A program made the position numbers and the translations under genes. From Trinickia fusca (GTDB taxonomy: Bacteria; Pseudomonadota; Gammaproteobacteria; Burkholderiales; Burkholderiaceae): 34,471 bases of DNA. The notes under the pieces were generated by a model. That model was not told the DNA's origin. It searched no databases and was given only the letters and a program-made list of their open reading frames with translations. The stretch spans positions 1 through 34,471 of the forward strand of contig NZ_RBZV01000023.1 of NCBI RefSeq assembly GCF_003628145.1, in the 5' to 3' direction. Below are positions 16,813 through 25,307 of the stretch, in pieces (the stretch's first letter is position 1; each line of letters begins with the position of its first letter).

Positions 16813-17355
16813 CTATCTCGACAGTGACAGGAGATACTCTGCTAGACCTCCGTCGTCTGCCCACGCATCGGTCTCTGCTCGATCAATCCACTCCTCGCGC
16901 TCACTGTCACGCTTGAGTAATCTTCTGATTCCAGAAATTTCTTCGATCCAAGGTGTGGCTTCCAACTGTATTCGCGCGACTACCCATTCGACGAAAAGGT
17001 TCGGCATTCGTGGCATTCGATGCAGACGCTCCTTATAAAAGAACGGGTCGACGCCAAGCCATATTTCACCCTCCACCCATTGTCCGATTTTTGCAAATCT
17101 AGGCGGCCTGCTTTCGCTAAAGACCTTGACGCCGAAGTCTATGACCCACACTTCAGGGGTCGAAAATACTACTTGCGCCACGACGTCGTACCGGGAGGTG
17201 TCATTGTGTTTGCACCGCACTGCGCGCTCGTAGGACGGAGTCAATGCTGAACCACCGAACTCAAGCGCAAGCTTGTGCGACTCGCCGCGCTTGAAGTCAT
17301 CATAGTTTCCATCTTGAATAATCCACGCATTGAGACCAACAGTCAGCTCGTTCAT
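16813..17355 (-). CDS. Uncharacterised protein, first gene of a pair
   Basis: About 180 residues from ATG 17355 (MNELTVGLNAWIIQDGNYDDF). The open frame reaches back to 17736, but that part overlaps the YhcG gene and is Arg/Cys-rich, so it is not credible; a GTG at 17427 is a possible longer start. Strands such as YDVVAQVVFSTPEVWVIDFGVKVF and GQWVEGEIWLGVDPFFY suggest a compact beta-rich domain, followed by a charged helical tail. I know no family for it. It abuts the next gene as TAG-ATG. The pair follows the YhcG nuclease on the same strand, 190 nt downstream, and could share its transcript. Confidence 0.6.
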   Translation of the reverse strand: MNELTVGLNAWIIQDGNYDDFKRGESHKLALEFGGSALTPSYERAVRCKHNDTSRYDVVAQVVFSTPEVWVIDFGVKVFSESRPPRFAKIGQWVEGEIWLGVDPFFYKERLHRMPRMPNLFVEWVVARIQLEATPWIEEISGIRRLLKRDSEREEWIDRAETDAWADDGGLAEYLLSLSR

Positions 17356-17545
17356 TTCAAGGTAGTGATCAAAGGGGCGATTATCGCCAGAATCCGCTAG
17401 TTTCTGGGGATTGTTGACGATTTGCACTGCCCTGTCGAATGTCCCGGCCTGGCCGTCTACCGACCAACGGCGCCGCCTGCCCCGGCTTGGCTTTGTATCC
17501 AATGATTGGAAGTTACTGCCTCCCGGCAGTCTCGGTCGCTCGCAA

Positions 17546-18568
17546 TCATTCGTCGTCGCGCAACTCTGCTTCGATTTGTTCAATCGACGGCAGGTCGGTA
17601 GCGAGTTGCTGGGGCACCTCGCGCAGCAATTGATATTCGGCCACGCCCATCGGCTTTGCCATGCCGCGCAGCGCGTATTCTGCAACCAGCCGATTTCGCT
17701 CCTTGCAAAGCAGCAGACCGATGGTCGGCTGATCATGGGACGTTTTCAGTTGCGCATCGACCGCAGAAAGGTAGAAGTTCAATTGCCCCGCATACTCAGG
17801 CTTAAATGGCGTGGCCTTGAGCTCCACCACCACGTAGCAGCGTAGCTTGAGATGATAGAACAGCAGATCGATGAAGAACTCGTCGCCTCCGACCTCGAGC
17901 CGATATTGACGACCAACAAATGCGAAGCCCGCTCCAAGCTCAAGTAGGAAGCGAGTGACGTGCTGGGTTAGCGCACGCTCAATGTCGCGTTCTTGGGCGT
18001 CCTCGGTCAAGCCAAGGAAATCGAAAATGTACGGGTCCTTCAGCGTATCGCGGGCCAGATCTGATTGCTGCGACGGCAACCGGTCCGAAAAATTCGTCAC
18101 AGCGCGACCTTGTCGCTCGTACGCGCGCGTCTCGATCTGCATGACGAGTACGTTGCGCGACCAACCGTGCTCGAGCGATTTGATGGCGTACCATTCGCGC
18201 TCGTTGTTAGCTTTCAGTTTGTCGAGCAACGAGCACACATGCGACCACGGCAATTGTGCAACGGCCTGTTGCACAAATTCGCCATCTGGCCACGCCTCGG
18301 CAAGCGCACGCATGTATTTGAGGCTCCGCGGCGAAAAGCCACGCATATCCGGAAATGCCGCGCGCAGATCGCGCGAGAGCCGGTCGATCACTTTGGCTCC
18401 CCAACCTCCTTTGTGCTGTCGCTGCAGGATGTCCTGGCCGATTTGCCAGTAGAGCGAAACTAACTCATGGTTCACCGCCAGCGCGGCGCGCTGGCGGGCA
18501 GCCTCTACTCGCGTTTTGAGTTCCGCAAGCCAGGCGGCGTAATCGGGCGAGATAGCGACTTCGGTCAT
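17546..18568 (-). CDS. YhcG/DUF1016 family PD-(D/E)XK nuclease
   Basis: A 340-residue protein of the YhcG (DUF1016) family. The N-terminal domain (about 1-160) has the typical LVSLYWQIGQDILQRQ and GFSPRSLKYMRALAEAWP stretches. The C-terminal PD-(D/E)XK domain contains FFIDLLFYHLKLRCYVVVELKA, with the family's Asp and the Glu-x-Lys, and then GQLNFYLSAVD. These proteins are found in genomic islands and near restriction or recombination genes; their substrate is not settled. Length matches the family. The ATG at 18568 is preceded by GGAG 5 nt away. It marks the right edge of the island, next to the secretion operon. Confidence 0.92.
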   Translation of the reverse strand: MTEVAISPDYAAWLAELKTRVEAARQRAALAVNHELVSLYWQIGQDILQRQHKGGWGAKVIDRLSRDLRAAFPDMRGFSPRSLKYMRALAEAWPDGEFVQQAVAQLPWSHVCSLLDKLKANNEREWYAIKSLEHGWSRNVLVMQIETRAYERQGRAVTNFSDRLPSQQSDLARDTLKDPYIFDFLGLTEDAQERDIERALTQHVTRFLLELGAGFAFVGRQYRLEVGGDEFFIDLLFYHLKLRCYVVVELKATPFKPEYAGQLNFYLSAVDAQLKTSHDQPTIGLLLCKERNRLVAEYALRGMAKPMGVAEYQLLREVPQQLATDLPSIEQIEAELRDDE

Positions 18569-18732
18569 GCGGCTCCGTAGTGAAGTTCGCGCGCCACAGC
18601 GCGCGCGGTCCAGGGCCGATTATCCCGTGGAGGCAACACCGGGGCAATATTCGGTGCGATGTCCTTGCAACTGCGGGTACGAAGGTGGGTAGACGAGAAG
18701 TCAAAATGCGGAGGGAGTACGATGTGTAACCC

Positions 18733-18751
18733 GGCCAGCTCGACGCTGGTC
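18733..18751 (-). terminator. Possible weak hairpin after secretion operon
   Basis: GGCCAGC (18733-18739) and GCTGGTC (18745-18751) can pair around a 5-nt loop with one G-T wobble. It lies 43 nt past the stop of the last pseudopilin gene on the minus strand. There is no clear U-run, so termination is uncertain. Confidence 0.2.
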
Positions 18752-18793
18752 CGAACAAGTCTAGACAAAACAGGCAGGCACACCCGTCATGCT

Positions 18794-19429
18794 TCACCGT
18801 GAGCTCGACGGCCGCTGCCCCGGCAGATACCCCCCGTCAAAGCCGGACAGGGCGGGAGCGCCACCCGTTTTCCCCGGCGCGGCGGGGACGGCATTGGGCG
18901 GCGTGTTTCTCAGGCCCGGGGCCAGATAAACGAACTTCCACCCCGCATAGGTCTCTTCGCCCTCAAAGTCCTGGTATTGCCGCGGAAATCCCGCGCGCTT
19001 GATAGTGGCCGCTTCTGATCGGCTGAAGACACCGTAGAAACGATCGCCCCACATCATGAACACCCAATCGTTCTTGCCGGTGATCGGATCAGGATAGGCA
19101 CGACGGAGGTGATGCATAGGTACGGGAAAGCGTGTGTCGTCGAGCAGGTCATCGACAGATGCAGGGTAAGCCCGGCCGACGCGGTAATACCGCAGAATCG
19201 CCAGCCGGTACTGGTTGCCAGCGAACAGCAGCTCCTTCTCCTGCTCGCGGTGCCGTTGCAGCGACCACACGTCGAGCGCGCCGGCCAAGGCGATCGACAT
19301 CAGCATCAGCGCAATCAAAAGCGCCAGCAGCACCAGTCCGCCCTGACGCGCAGCACGCGGCGCCAAGCGCTGCCTCGCACCCACCTTCGCAGGCCCGGCG
19401 CTGCGCGAAGAGCAGGCGGCGACGCTCAT
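18794..19429 (-). CDS. Pseudopilin-like protein lacking Glu5
   Basis: A 211-residue protein, last gene of the secretion operon. After a basic leader it has RQGGLVLLALLIALMLMSIALAGALDVW, a hydrophobic N-terminal helix like that of a pseudopilin, but the G-F-T-L-x-E cleavage pattern is absent: the position equivalent to Glu5 is hydrophobic. That is a feature of GspK-like minor pseudopilins, although GspK is usually near 300 residues. The middle part (REQEKELLFAGNQYRLAILRYYR) is typical of T2SS/T4P pseudopilin-like proteins in beta-proteobacteria. The ATG at 19429 overlaps the previous stop by 4 nt (ATGA). A tip-capping minor pseudopilin is the likely role. Confidence 0.75.
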   Translation of the reverse strand: MSVAACSSRSAGPAKVGARQRLAPRAARQGGLVLLALLIALMLMSIALAGALDVWSLQRHREQEKELLFAGNQYRLAILRYYRVGRAYPASVDDLLDDTRFPVPMHHLRRAYPDPITGKNDWVFMMWGDRFYGVFSRSEAATIKRAGFPRQYQDFEGEETYAGWKFVYLAPGLRNTPPNAVPAAPGKTGGAPALSGFDGGYLPGQRPSSSR

Positions 19430-19815
19430 TTGGCGGCCCCGTCCGCGCGCGGTGTTGCACCCTGCGGACTGCTCGCCGGCGCCACATCGTAGACGCCCGG
19501 CTTGGCTTCGTCCGGCGAAGCGATCACAGCCCATTTGTCATCGCCATTGACCGGATCGACGGGAACGGCGCGCAGGTAGTGCTTCGCCACCAGTTCGTCG
19601 AGCGTCTCGGGATACTGGCCGTTGTCCCCGTAGTACTGGTCGATCGCATTACGCATCACCGCGACGTTCTGCTGTCGGACCTGCGCCTTCCCGCGTTCGA
19701 TGCTGTGCATATACCGCGGCGCCGCTATCGTCAGAAGCAGGCCGATGATGGCCATCACGACCACGAGTTCGATCAGCGTGAAGCCGCGGGTCTTGTGCGT
19801 GTGAGCGGGTTTCAT
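19426..19815 (-). CDS. GspG-like pseudopilin
   Basis: A 129-residue pseudopilin. The prepilin motif is RGFTLIELVVVMAIIGLLLTIAAPRY with cleavage after Gly11 and Glu at mature position 5, then a short globular domain with DELVAKHYLRAVPVDPVNGDDKW, the pattern of GspG-like proteins, and an Ala-rich tail. It is a probable minor pseudopilin of the machine encoded by the operon, needing a prepilin peptidase encoded elsewhere. It starts 9 nt after the preceding pseudopilin stop and overlaps the following gene by 4 nt. Confidence 0.88.
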   Translation of the reverse strand: MKPAHTHKTRGFTLIELVVVMAIIGLLLTIAAPRYMHSIERGKAQVRQQNVAVMRNAIDQYYGDNGQYPETLDELVAKHYLRAVPVDPVNGDDKWAVIASPDEAKPGVYDVAPASSPQGATPRADGAAK

Positions 19816-19824
19816 GATGCGCCG

Positions 19825-20352
19825 TCACCATTGTTTGTACGGGATACCGTTGATGCCGACGCGATCGGACTTCGACGACACGTCAAACACATCCTTGTCA
19901 ACCTGTTCGCTCCTGATGGTCGGGTCGCCGCCCGCCGCGCCATCCGGCGGCTCTCCATAGGCCCGCACGCTCCACGTATCCTCGGCAAGCGTGTCCGGGT
20001 CGCCGCTAAAGAATGGATCGCGCGGCACGTGACGCAGGAACATCAGCAGGCCGCCTTTCGGATCCTTGGCGTTCTTGACGCCCGTCACGAGCACGGTCAG
20101 CGTCGGCGGATAGCCGGACGCATCCGCTTCCTTGTCGATGAAACCGGTATCGCTCGCCTCCTTGTAGGCGTCGAGCGCGGTACGGATCTCGCGCAACGCG
20201 TCGCTCAGCTGCTGCTCCTTCTGACGCTGCACGATCATTTCCGAAAACGGCATGATCGCGAGCGCGAGAATGCCCACGAGCGCGAGCGTGATCACTAGCT
20301 CGATCAACGTAAATCCATGCTGATCGAGCTGGCCTGTGCCGCGCAAGCGCAT
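19825..20352 (-). CDS. Type II secretion-like pseudopilin
   Basis: About 175 residues from ATG 20352; a GTG at 20373 would add seven. I prefer the ATG because GGAAAG lies 7 nt upstream of it. The prepilin signature is HGFTLIELVITLALVGILALAIMPF, with Glu at mature position 5, followed by a helix (QRQKEQQLSDALREIRTALDAY) and a globular part with RHVPRDPFF, typical of T2SS/T4P minor pseudopilins. It follows the secretin gene by 24 nt and belongs to the same operon. Confidence 0.85.
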   Translation of the reverse strand: MRLRGTGQLDQHGFTLIELVITLALVGILALAIMPFSEMIVQRQKEQQLSDALREIRTALDAYKEASDTGFIDKEADASGYPPTLTVLVTGVKNAKDPKGGLLMFLRHVPRDPFFSGDPDTLAEDTWSVRAYGEPPDGAAGGDPTIRSEQVDKDVFDVSSKSDRVGINGIPYKQW

Positions 20353-20376
20353 CGCGCGCTTTCCGGTAGCCACGGC

Positions 20377-22680
20377 TCAATACCCGTTCTGGATCGGGCG
20401 AAGCGGGTTATCGCTCGGCATGGTGCCTGGCGGCATCTGCAGCGATGCCGGCGGCGCTGTCGGTGCGGCGGGCGGCGCCGAGGGTGCAGGCGTCGGTGTC
20501 GCAGTGGCCGCAGCGCCGGGCTCTGCTTCGCCGCCCGTCTGCTCCGCTGCCGAAGGTGTGGACGATGTGGCCGGTGCGGTCGGTGTCGGCGCGGCGCTCT
20601 GGCCAGACTGTCCTGCGGGAACAGGTTGCGACGCGGGCGATCTCGAGAAGCGTCCACCGTACGGTTCGGGCGGCGGCGTCGTGCGCGGCGCCGGCGCCAT
20701 CTGCCCGAACGCGCCGTTCGACGGGGAGGGCAGTGCAGGAATCACCGCGGCACCCGCTGCCGCGGACGTGCCACCCGCGGCGGCGCCTACCGTGCCGCCG
20801 CCGACCATCCCGGGCATCTGTCTCGCCGCAGGCACCACGGACGTTTCCGTGCTCGCCATGACGGGATCCAGCCGGAGCTGGTTGGCCTGCACATTGACAT
20901 CGGTGCCAGACCACACCTCCTGCGTGTCCGCATCGGCTGCAAGCTGCGGCCGGATGATGTGCGGCGTGATCTGCAACACGATCTCGGTCTTGGCGTGATC
21001 ACCGTGGTGGTCGGAGAACAGCCTCCCCAGTACTGGCAACTGCCCGAGGCCAGGCACCTTGTCGGCAGTTCTGCGGTCCTCGTCCGAGATGAGGCCGCCG
21101 AGAATCTGGGTTTCACCATCCCGTAGGCGCAGACTCGTCGATGCGCTGCGTGTTCCGATCTGATAGGCGAGCGAATTCAAGCCCTGTGGATTGTTGCTCG
21201 AGATCGTATTCGTTATGTTGCTGACTTCGAGATTCAGCTGGATGCCGACGTCGCCGTCGCGATAGACCCGTGGCTCCACTTCGAGCTTGATGCCGACATC
21301 GAGGTACTGAATCATCTGCGTATAAGAGGGGCCGCTCGTGCTCGGCGTGCTGGAACTCGAAATCACCGGCACCTTGTCGCCGATCATGATCCGCGCCTTC
21401 TCCCGGTTGCGCGTCCTGATGCGCGGACTCGCAAGCAGATTCGCATCGGTATCGGTGAGCTTGAAGTTCGCCGTGGCCGAGAGGCTGCTGACATTCAGCG
21501 AATTCACCGGAAGATGATGCAGCAAGCCCCATGTATTCGCAGTACTCGGGGTCGACGCCGTGAACGAGTTCGGCCATTCGATGCCAAGATCGGAGAGGCG
21601 CTCGTGCGACACTTCCAGCACCTCGACTTCCATCATCACCTCGGGATCCGGCAGATCCTGCGCGGCGATCATCTCCTCGGCAACCTTGATCGTGTCCGGC
21701 GTGCCGCGAATGGTCACGGTATTCGCACGCTCGTCGATCACGACCTCCTTGATCTTCAGAATGCTCTTCAGCAACTGCTGGATTTGCTTGGCGTCGACGT
21801 TCGACAACTGAAACGTGCGTACCTTGAGTTCCTGATATTCGAGCTGCTTGGCAGGGGTTGCGGGGTAGATAAAAAGCGTAGTCGCGTTGAGCTGCTTCTT
21901 GTCGAGCTGATTCTGCATCAGGATCATGTCGACCGTGTCCTTCACCGACGCGTTCGTCACGAAGATCGTCGTCTTCAGATCGGCGCGGACGTCGCGGTCG
22001 AAGATCACGTTCAACCCCGTGGTGCGCGACAACGCTTCGAACACCATGCGCACGTTCGCGTCGCGAAACTGTAGTGTCACCGGCTTCTGCATGATCGACG
22101 AAGCAGCAAGCTGGTCATCCCGATCCGAACGTTGCTGCCTGAGCTTGCCGTCGAGTTCCTTTTGCATCTGCAGCGCGAGGGTGTTGGTCGGGCTCTCCAC
22201 CAGCACGCGATGCACGTGATCAGCCGCCTGTTCATAAGAGCCGCGCTTCATCATGCGGTCGGCCTCCTGCAGGACGGCCAGATTCTTGCGGTCCTGATCG
22301 ATCATCGCGCCGATCTTGCGTATACGCTCATTGGTCGGGTCGATCTCGTTCGCCATATGGAGTCTTTGGATCGCTTCGTCGAACTGGTAGTCCTGGCGGA
22401 ATAGATCGGCCTGGTCGAGCAGCGCGTTGACTTTACTGTTGCGCTGGTTCAGATAGTCGACTTTCACCTGCGCGTTGGTCGGATCGTCATGAATGTTCGG
22501 GACGTGCATGCAGCCGCCGAAGGCGAACACCGACACGGCGATCGCAAGCGCAATCGCACGCCTTCTCGCGACCTGCGTCGTGCCTGAGCACGGGACATGG
22601 AACAGGATGATTGGCGTGAGGCGTGTTGATGGGCCGCTGTCCCCGTCGCGGCTCACCCCTCGTGTACGTGAGGTTTTCAT
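20377..22680 (-). CDS. gspD: Lipoprotein secretin (GspD/PilQ/MshL-like)
   Basis: A 767-residue outer-membrane secretin, the exit channel of the system. A hydrophobic segment ends in a lipobox, FAFGGC, with Cys57 as the likely acylated residue. Residues of about 75-185 look like TPR-type repeats (YQFDEAIQRLHMANEIDPTN, GSYEQAADHVHRVLVESPTN). Then come an STN-like domain (VTLQFRDANVRMVFEALSRTTG), an N-type domain with DERANTVTIRGTPD, and the C-terminal secretin domain with VPGLGQLPVLGRLF. The tail after about 650 is Pro/Ala-rich. TPR-like repeats before the secretin are more like MshL-type or pilus secretins than classical GspD. The start overlaps the preceding stop by 4 nt (ATGA). Confidence 0.9.
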   Translation of the reverse strand: MKTSRTRGVSRDGDSGPSTRLTPIILFHVPCSGTTQVARRRAIALAIAVSVFAFGGCMHVPNIHDDPTNAQVKVDYLNQRNSKVNALLDQADLFRQDYQFDEAIQRLHMANEIDPTNERIRKIGAMIDQDRKNLAVLQEADRMMKRGSYEQAADHVHRVLVESPTNTLALQMQKELDGKLRQQRSDRDDQLAASSIMQKPVTLQFRDANVRMVFEALSRTTGLNVIFDRDVRADLKTTIFVTNASVKDTVDMILMQNQLDKKQLNATTLFIYPATPAKQLEYQELKVRTFQLSNVDAKQIQQLLKSILKIKEVVIDERANTVTIRGTPDTIKVAEEMIAAQDLPDPEVMMEVEVLEVSHERLSDLGIEWPNSFTASTPSTANTWGLLHHLPVNSLNVSSLSATANFKLTDTDANLLASPRIRTRNREKARIMIGDKVPVISSSSTPSTSGPSYTQMIQYLDVGIKLEVEPRVYRDGDVGIQLNLEVSNITNTISSNNPQGLNSLAYQIGTRSASTSLRLRDGETQILGGLISDEDRRTADKVPGLGQLPVLGRLFSDHHGDHAKTEIVLQITPHIIRPQLAADADTQEVWSGTDVNVQANQLRLDPVMASTETSVVPAARQMPGMVGGGTVGAAAGGTSAAAGAAVIPALPSPSNGAFGQMAPAPRTTPPPEPYGGRFSRSPASQPVPAGQSGQSAAPTPTAPATSSTPSAAEQTGGEAEPGAAATATPTPAPSAPPAAPTAPPASLQMPPGTMPSDNPLRPIQNGY

Positions 22681-23309
22681 TTACTGTCCTCTCGTGGAAT
22701 GGATACCACCTGTCTTTCGTGCAGCGGCAGATAGGTCAGCACCACGTCCGACTCCGACACCGACTCGACGAGATACTGGCTATCGATCACATCGCCAGGC
22801 GACACGATCAGCAACTGTTCACCGTTGCTGAGAAAAACCTGCGGCTTGGCCGCCTTTGCGTCGAGTTCCCCCACGTAGGTAAAAGGCACGGGAGGCGCAG
22901 TGGGGGGAGCGGGCCGCACGGGTGCGGCCGGCACTTCGACAGGAGGCGGCGGCGGAAGCCATGAAGAAGCCGTGAATGGATCGTGGGCCGATTCGACGGA
23001 AAGCGGCGCGCGCAACGAGGCGAGCTTCTGGTGGGGCGTCGCTGCTGCCGCGGTGGTGGCCTTAACGGCGGCCGCACCATGCGTCGCAGAGGCTGGCGCC
23101 GCAGTCTTCGCGGCCGCCTCGCCCGTAGGTGACAGGAGCATGGGGTGCATGGCAACTGGCCGTGCGTGCGCGTCGTTGCGATGCTGGCTGTCGAGCACGG
23201 CGACGTGCACCGGCGTTTGTGGCGCCGCGACCAGCATGCGACACACTGCCCCGGCGGCCGCGAATCCGCAAAACGCCATCAGCACACGCATGGGCAGAGC
23301 GGGTTTCAT
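22677..23309 (-). CDS. PilP/GspC-like periplasmic link protein
   Basis: A 210-residue protein with one N-terminal membrane helix (MKPALPMRVLMAFCGFAAAGAV), a long Ala/Pro-rich linker, and a C-terminal domain of about 60 residues (PFTYVGELD, then PGDVIDSQYLVESVSESDV) of the HR type found in GspC and PilP. It likely connects the inner-membrane platform to the secretin encoded just downstream. The open frame extends to 23933, but the upstream part is antisense-like Arg-rich sequence inside the PilO-like gene. The true ATG at 23309 overlaps the previous stop by 4 nt. Confidence 0.82.
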   Translation of the reverse strand: MKPALPMRVLMAFCGFAAAGAVCRMLVAAPQTPVHVAVLDSQHRNDAHARPVAMHPMLLSPTGEAAAKTAAPASATHGAAAVKATTAAAATPHQKLASLRAPLSVESAHDPFTASSWLPPPPPVEVPAAPVRPAPPTAPPVPFTYVGELDAKAAKPQVFLSNGEQLLIVSPGDVIDSQYLVESVSESDVVLTYLPLHERQVVSIPREDSK

Positions 23310-23881
23310 GGCTGGGTGTTCCGGTAAATCAGTTCGAAGCGCACCCGCGCGTCGAGAATATTGCCGTCCACCGCGGGACGCTCGACATGGATTTCCCGTA
23401 GCGCGGCATTCGGCACGCTGTTGAGCACTGACGCAAGAAAATGCCGGATCGCACTGTACTGATCCTTGACGGGCAACATCACCTGATAGCGCGTGAAGCG
23501 CGCGCCCGCATCCGTGTTCACTTGATACTCGGCAGACCCGAGTGTCAGATTGCTGCCGTGCGCCTGTTCGAATATCGACGCGATATCGTCCGCGCTTTGC
23601 GAAAAGCGCGGGAACAGTTCCGGCAAGGTGTCGAGCGCTACCGCGTCCACCTCCACACTGCGCGTGTCGGCTGGATGATGCGTCTTTGCCGCCTGCGCCG
23701 CCTGTGTGACCTGGGCCGGATCCCGCATCTCCTTCGTATCGGCATTCACGCTGGAGATCTCGGCGCAGATGAGGGCAGCCGCGCCGATCATCAGGCCGCC
23801 GAGGAGTCCGGGCAGGCCGAACGAGCGCCGTAACTCGAACCGCAGTGTCAACAGCCTGTCCCGCAGTTGATCCGCTTTCAT
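23306..23881 (-). CDS. PilO/GspM-like inner-membrane protein
   Basis: A 191-residue protein with a short cytoplasmic start, one membrane helix (LLGGLMIGAAALICAEISSV) and a periplasmic ferredoxin-like domain (FTRYQVMLPVKDQYSAIRHFLASVLNSVPNAALREIHVERP), the arrangement of PilO and of GspM. It should pair with the PilN-like protein encoded immediately upstream to form the alignment complex. It is linked to both neighbours by 4-nt ATGA overlaps. Confidence 0.82.
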   Translation of the reverse strand: MKADQLRDRLLTLRFELRRSFGLPGLLGGLMIGAAALICAEISSVNADTKEMRDPAQVTQAAQAAKTHHPADTRSVEVDAVALDTLPELFPRFSQSADDIASIFEQAHGSNLTLGSAEYQVNTDAGARFTRYQVMLPVKDQYSAIRHFLASVLNSVPNAALREIHVERPAVDGNILDARVRFELIYRNTQP

Positions 23882-24408
23882 GACTTTCTCCAGACGGCGG
23901 TGATCTGGAAACGAACCGGCTTGCCCGGCACATTGGTCTCGACCAGGTGCTCGTTGAGCACGGCTTCGCGCAGCAGCACGCTTCGCTGCAGATATTTCAG
24001 GTAAGCGATCATCGCGTCGACGTTCTTCGCTTCGGCCGTGATGCGAATCTGGCTCTGTGCAGGGTTCTGGTCGATGCCGATCAGCGCGACATCATGGTCC
24101 GGATAATCTTCTACGATCGAAAAGAGGTCCTGCCACGGCACCGTCAGTTCGCGCAGTATCGACAGGCTTTGCTTTTCCGCCAGCTTGGCGACCGGTGTCT
24201 GCGGTGGCTTCGCCGCGTGTTTCTGCGCGAACGTCCGATGCCGGACCGCATCGAGTTCCGCCTGCACGCGATCGTTCTCGGCATACGCATGCCAAAGCCA
24301 CGTGCTGCATGCGAGCAGCAATAGAGCGCCGGCGCACAGCAGGATCAAGCCGCTCGTCTCGGTGCGGACACGGCGCCTGCCGAAGTCGATTTCGAGGATC
24401 TGGATCAT
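23878..24408 (-). CDS. PilN/GspL-type inner-membrane protein
   Basis: A 176-residue protein: short cytoplasmic N terminus (MIQILEIDFGRRRVRTETS, the kind of peptide by which PilN binds PilM), a membrane helix (GLILLCAGALLLLACSTWLW), a coiled segment and a periplasmic ferredoxin-like domain with DHDVALIGIDQNPAQSQIRITAEAKN. This matches PilN-type proteins. It overlaps the PilM-like and PilO-like genes by 4 nt on each side. Confidence 0.82.
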   Translation of the reverse strand: MIQILEIDFGRRRVRTETSGLILLCAGALLLLACSTWLWHAYAENDRVQAELDAVRHRTFAQKHAAKPPQTPVAKLAEKQSLSILRELTVPWQDLFSIVEDYPDHDVALIGIDQNPAQSQIRITAEAKNVDAMIAYLKYLQRSVLLREAVLNEHLVETNVPGKPVRFQITAVWRKS

Positions 24409-25307
24409 TGCGCATAGTCCATCAGTCGACGCGCGGGCGAGCTGTCCGTCGCCGGTTGTGGCGGACGCACTGCAGCCGCAAAACGTGCTTCGAAGGGCGC
24501 CGGGTCGGTGTCGTTCCCGAACAGATAGATCGTGCAGTCTTCCCGCTTGAGGCCCGCTCGAGTTGCCGAGCGTTCGAACAGTTGCTCTGCCAGTTCGGCA
24601 AGCCGCGACGCGTTGTCCGCATCGCCGGGAAAGAGGCGCTGCGCATCATAAGCAGCCCAGCCGCGCCGCTCGATCATCACGGCCTGCATCAACTCCTCGG
24701 CGACGAACATCAGTAGCGCGTCGCCGCCCGCCACGATATCGATGCGATTGAGCATTTCCGGAAGACCCAGTTTCAAGCTGGAAATCCGGACATGCCCGGA
24801 GGCGCTCACTTCATGAATGCCGTCATGAAGCGCGCGGGACATGGCGCTCGCAAACAGCGCACGGCCGCCCTGCTGCACGCAGAAGCGCACCAGCAGCGAT
24901 TCGCCGTCAATCCCATAGGTATCGGTGAAATGGGCCAGTGCGATCTCTTCGAGTTCGCGCGCTCGCAGTGTGCGAAAGTCGCCGCGCAATATCGCGTGAT
25001 TGCCCCAGAAATCGTCCAGCACCACGTTTGCGTTGCGCGTCGACGACTTCGCCTCGCGGGGCGCTTTCTCATCTGCATCATCGGCATCGGCATCGGCATC
25101 GGCGCCGGGTGTGGTGACGAGCGCCGTGCGCAGCGCGTCGAGCAGACCCGACTCGGTGCCGTAGTGGTCATCGGGAATCGTGAAGCGGGCCGGCTCCGCG
25201 GACGGCTGGTGTTGGCGCGTGCGCCATAGTCCGGGCGCGCTTACTCCGACGACGATCTCGCGTGTACCGACTCCGATCGCAACCGAACTATTCAACCATC
25301 GTGACAC
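24405..25307 (-). CDS. PilM/GspL-like actin-fold protein
   Basis: A 300-residue cytoplasmic protein. It opens with SVAIGVGTREIVVGVSAPGLW, the first strand pair of an actin-like PilM/GspL fold, and has later strands such as GGDALLMFVAEELMQAVMIERRGW. It should bind the PilN-like peptide and the GspE ATPase. An Asp-Ala stretch (about 70-80) is encoded by four tandem CATCGG hexamers (25079-25102 on the plus strand). The GTG at 25307 has GAGGAG 7 nt upstream and lies 20 nt inside the end of gspE. Confidence 0.78.
   Translation of the reverse strand: MSRWLNSSVAIGVGTREIVVGVSAPGLWRTRQHQPSAEPARFTIPDDHYGTESGLLDALRTALVTTPGADADADADDADEKAPREAKSSTRNANVVLDDFWGNHAILRGDFRTLRARELEEIALAHFTDTYGIDGESLLVRFCVQQGGRALFASAMSRALHDGIHEVSASGHVRISSLKLGLPEMLNRIDIVAGGDALLMFVAEELMQAVMIERRGWAAYDAQRLFPGDADNASRLAELAEQLFERSATRAGLKREDCTIYLFGNDTDPAPFEARFAAAVRPPQPATDSSPARRLMDYAQ

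Noticed and set aside
20317-21126. 269-codon plus-strand frame with Arg/Cys-rich translation
   Set aside because: Antisense to the secretin gene; low-complexity Arg/Gly/Cys content is typical of a shadow.
23310-23933. Upstream extension of the PilP-like gene
   Set aside because: It covers the PilO-like gene in another frame; the ATG at 23309 has the ATGA overlap seen elsewhere in the operon.
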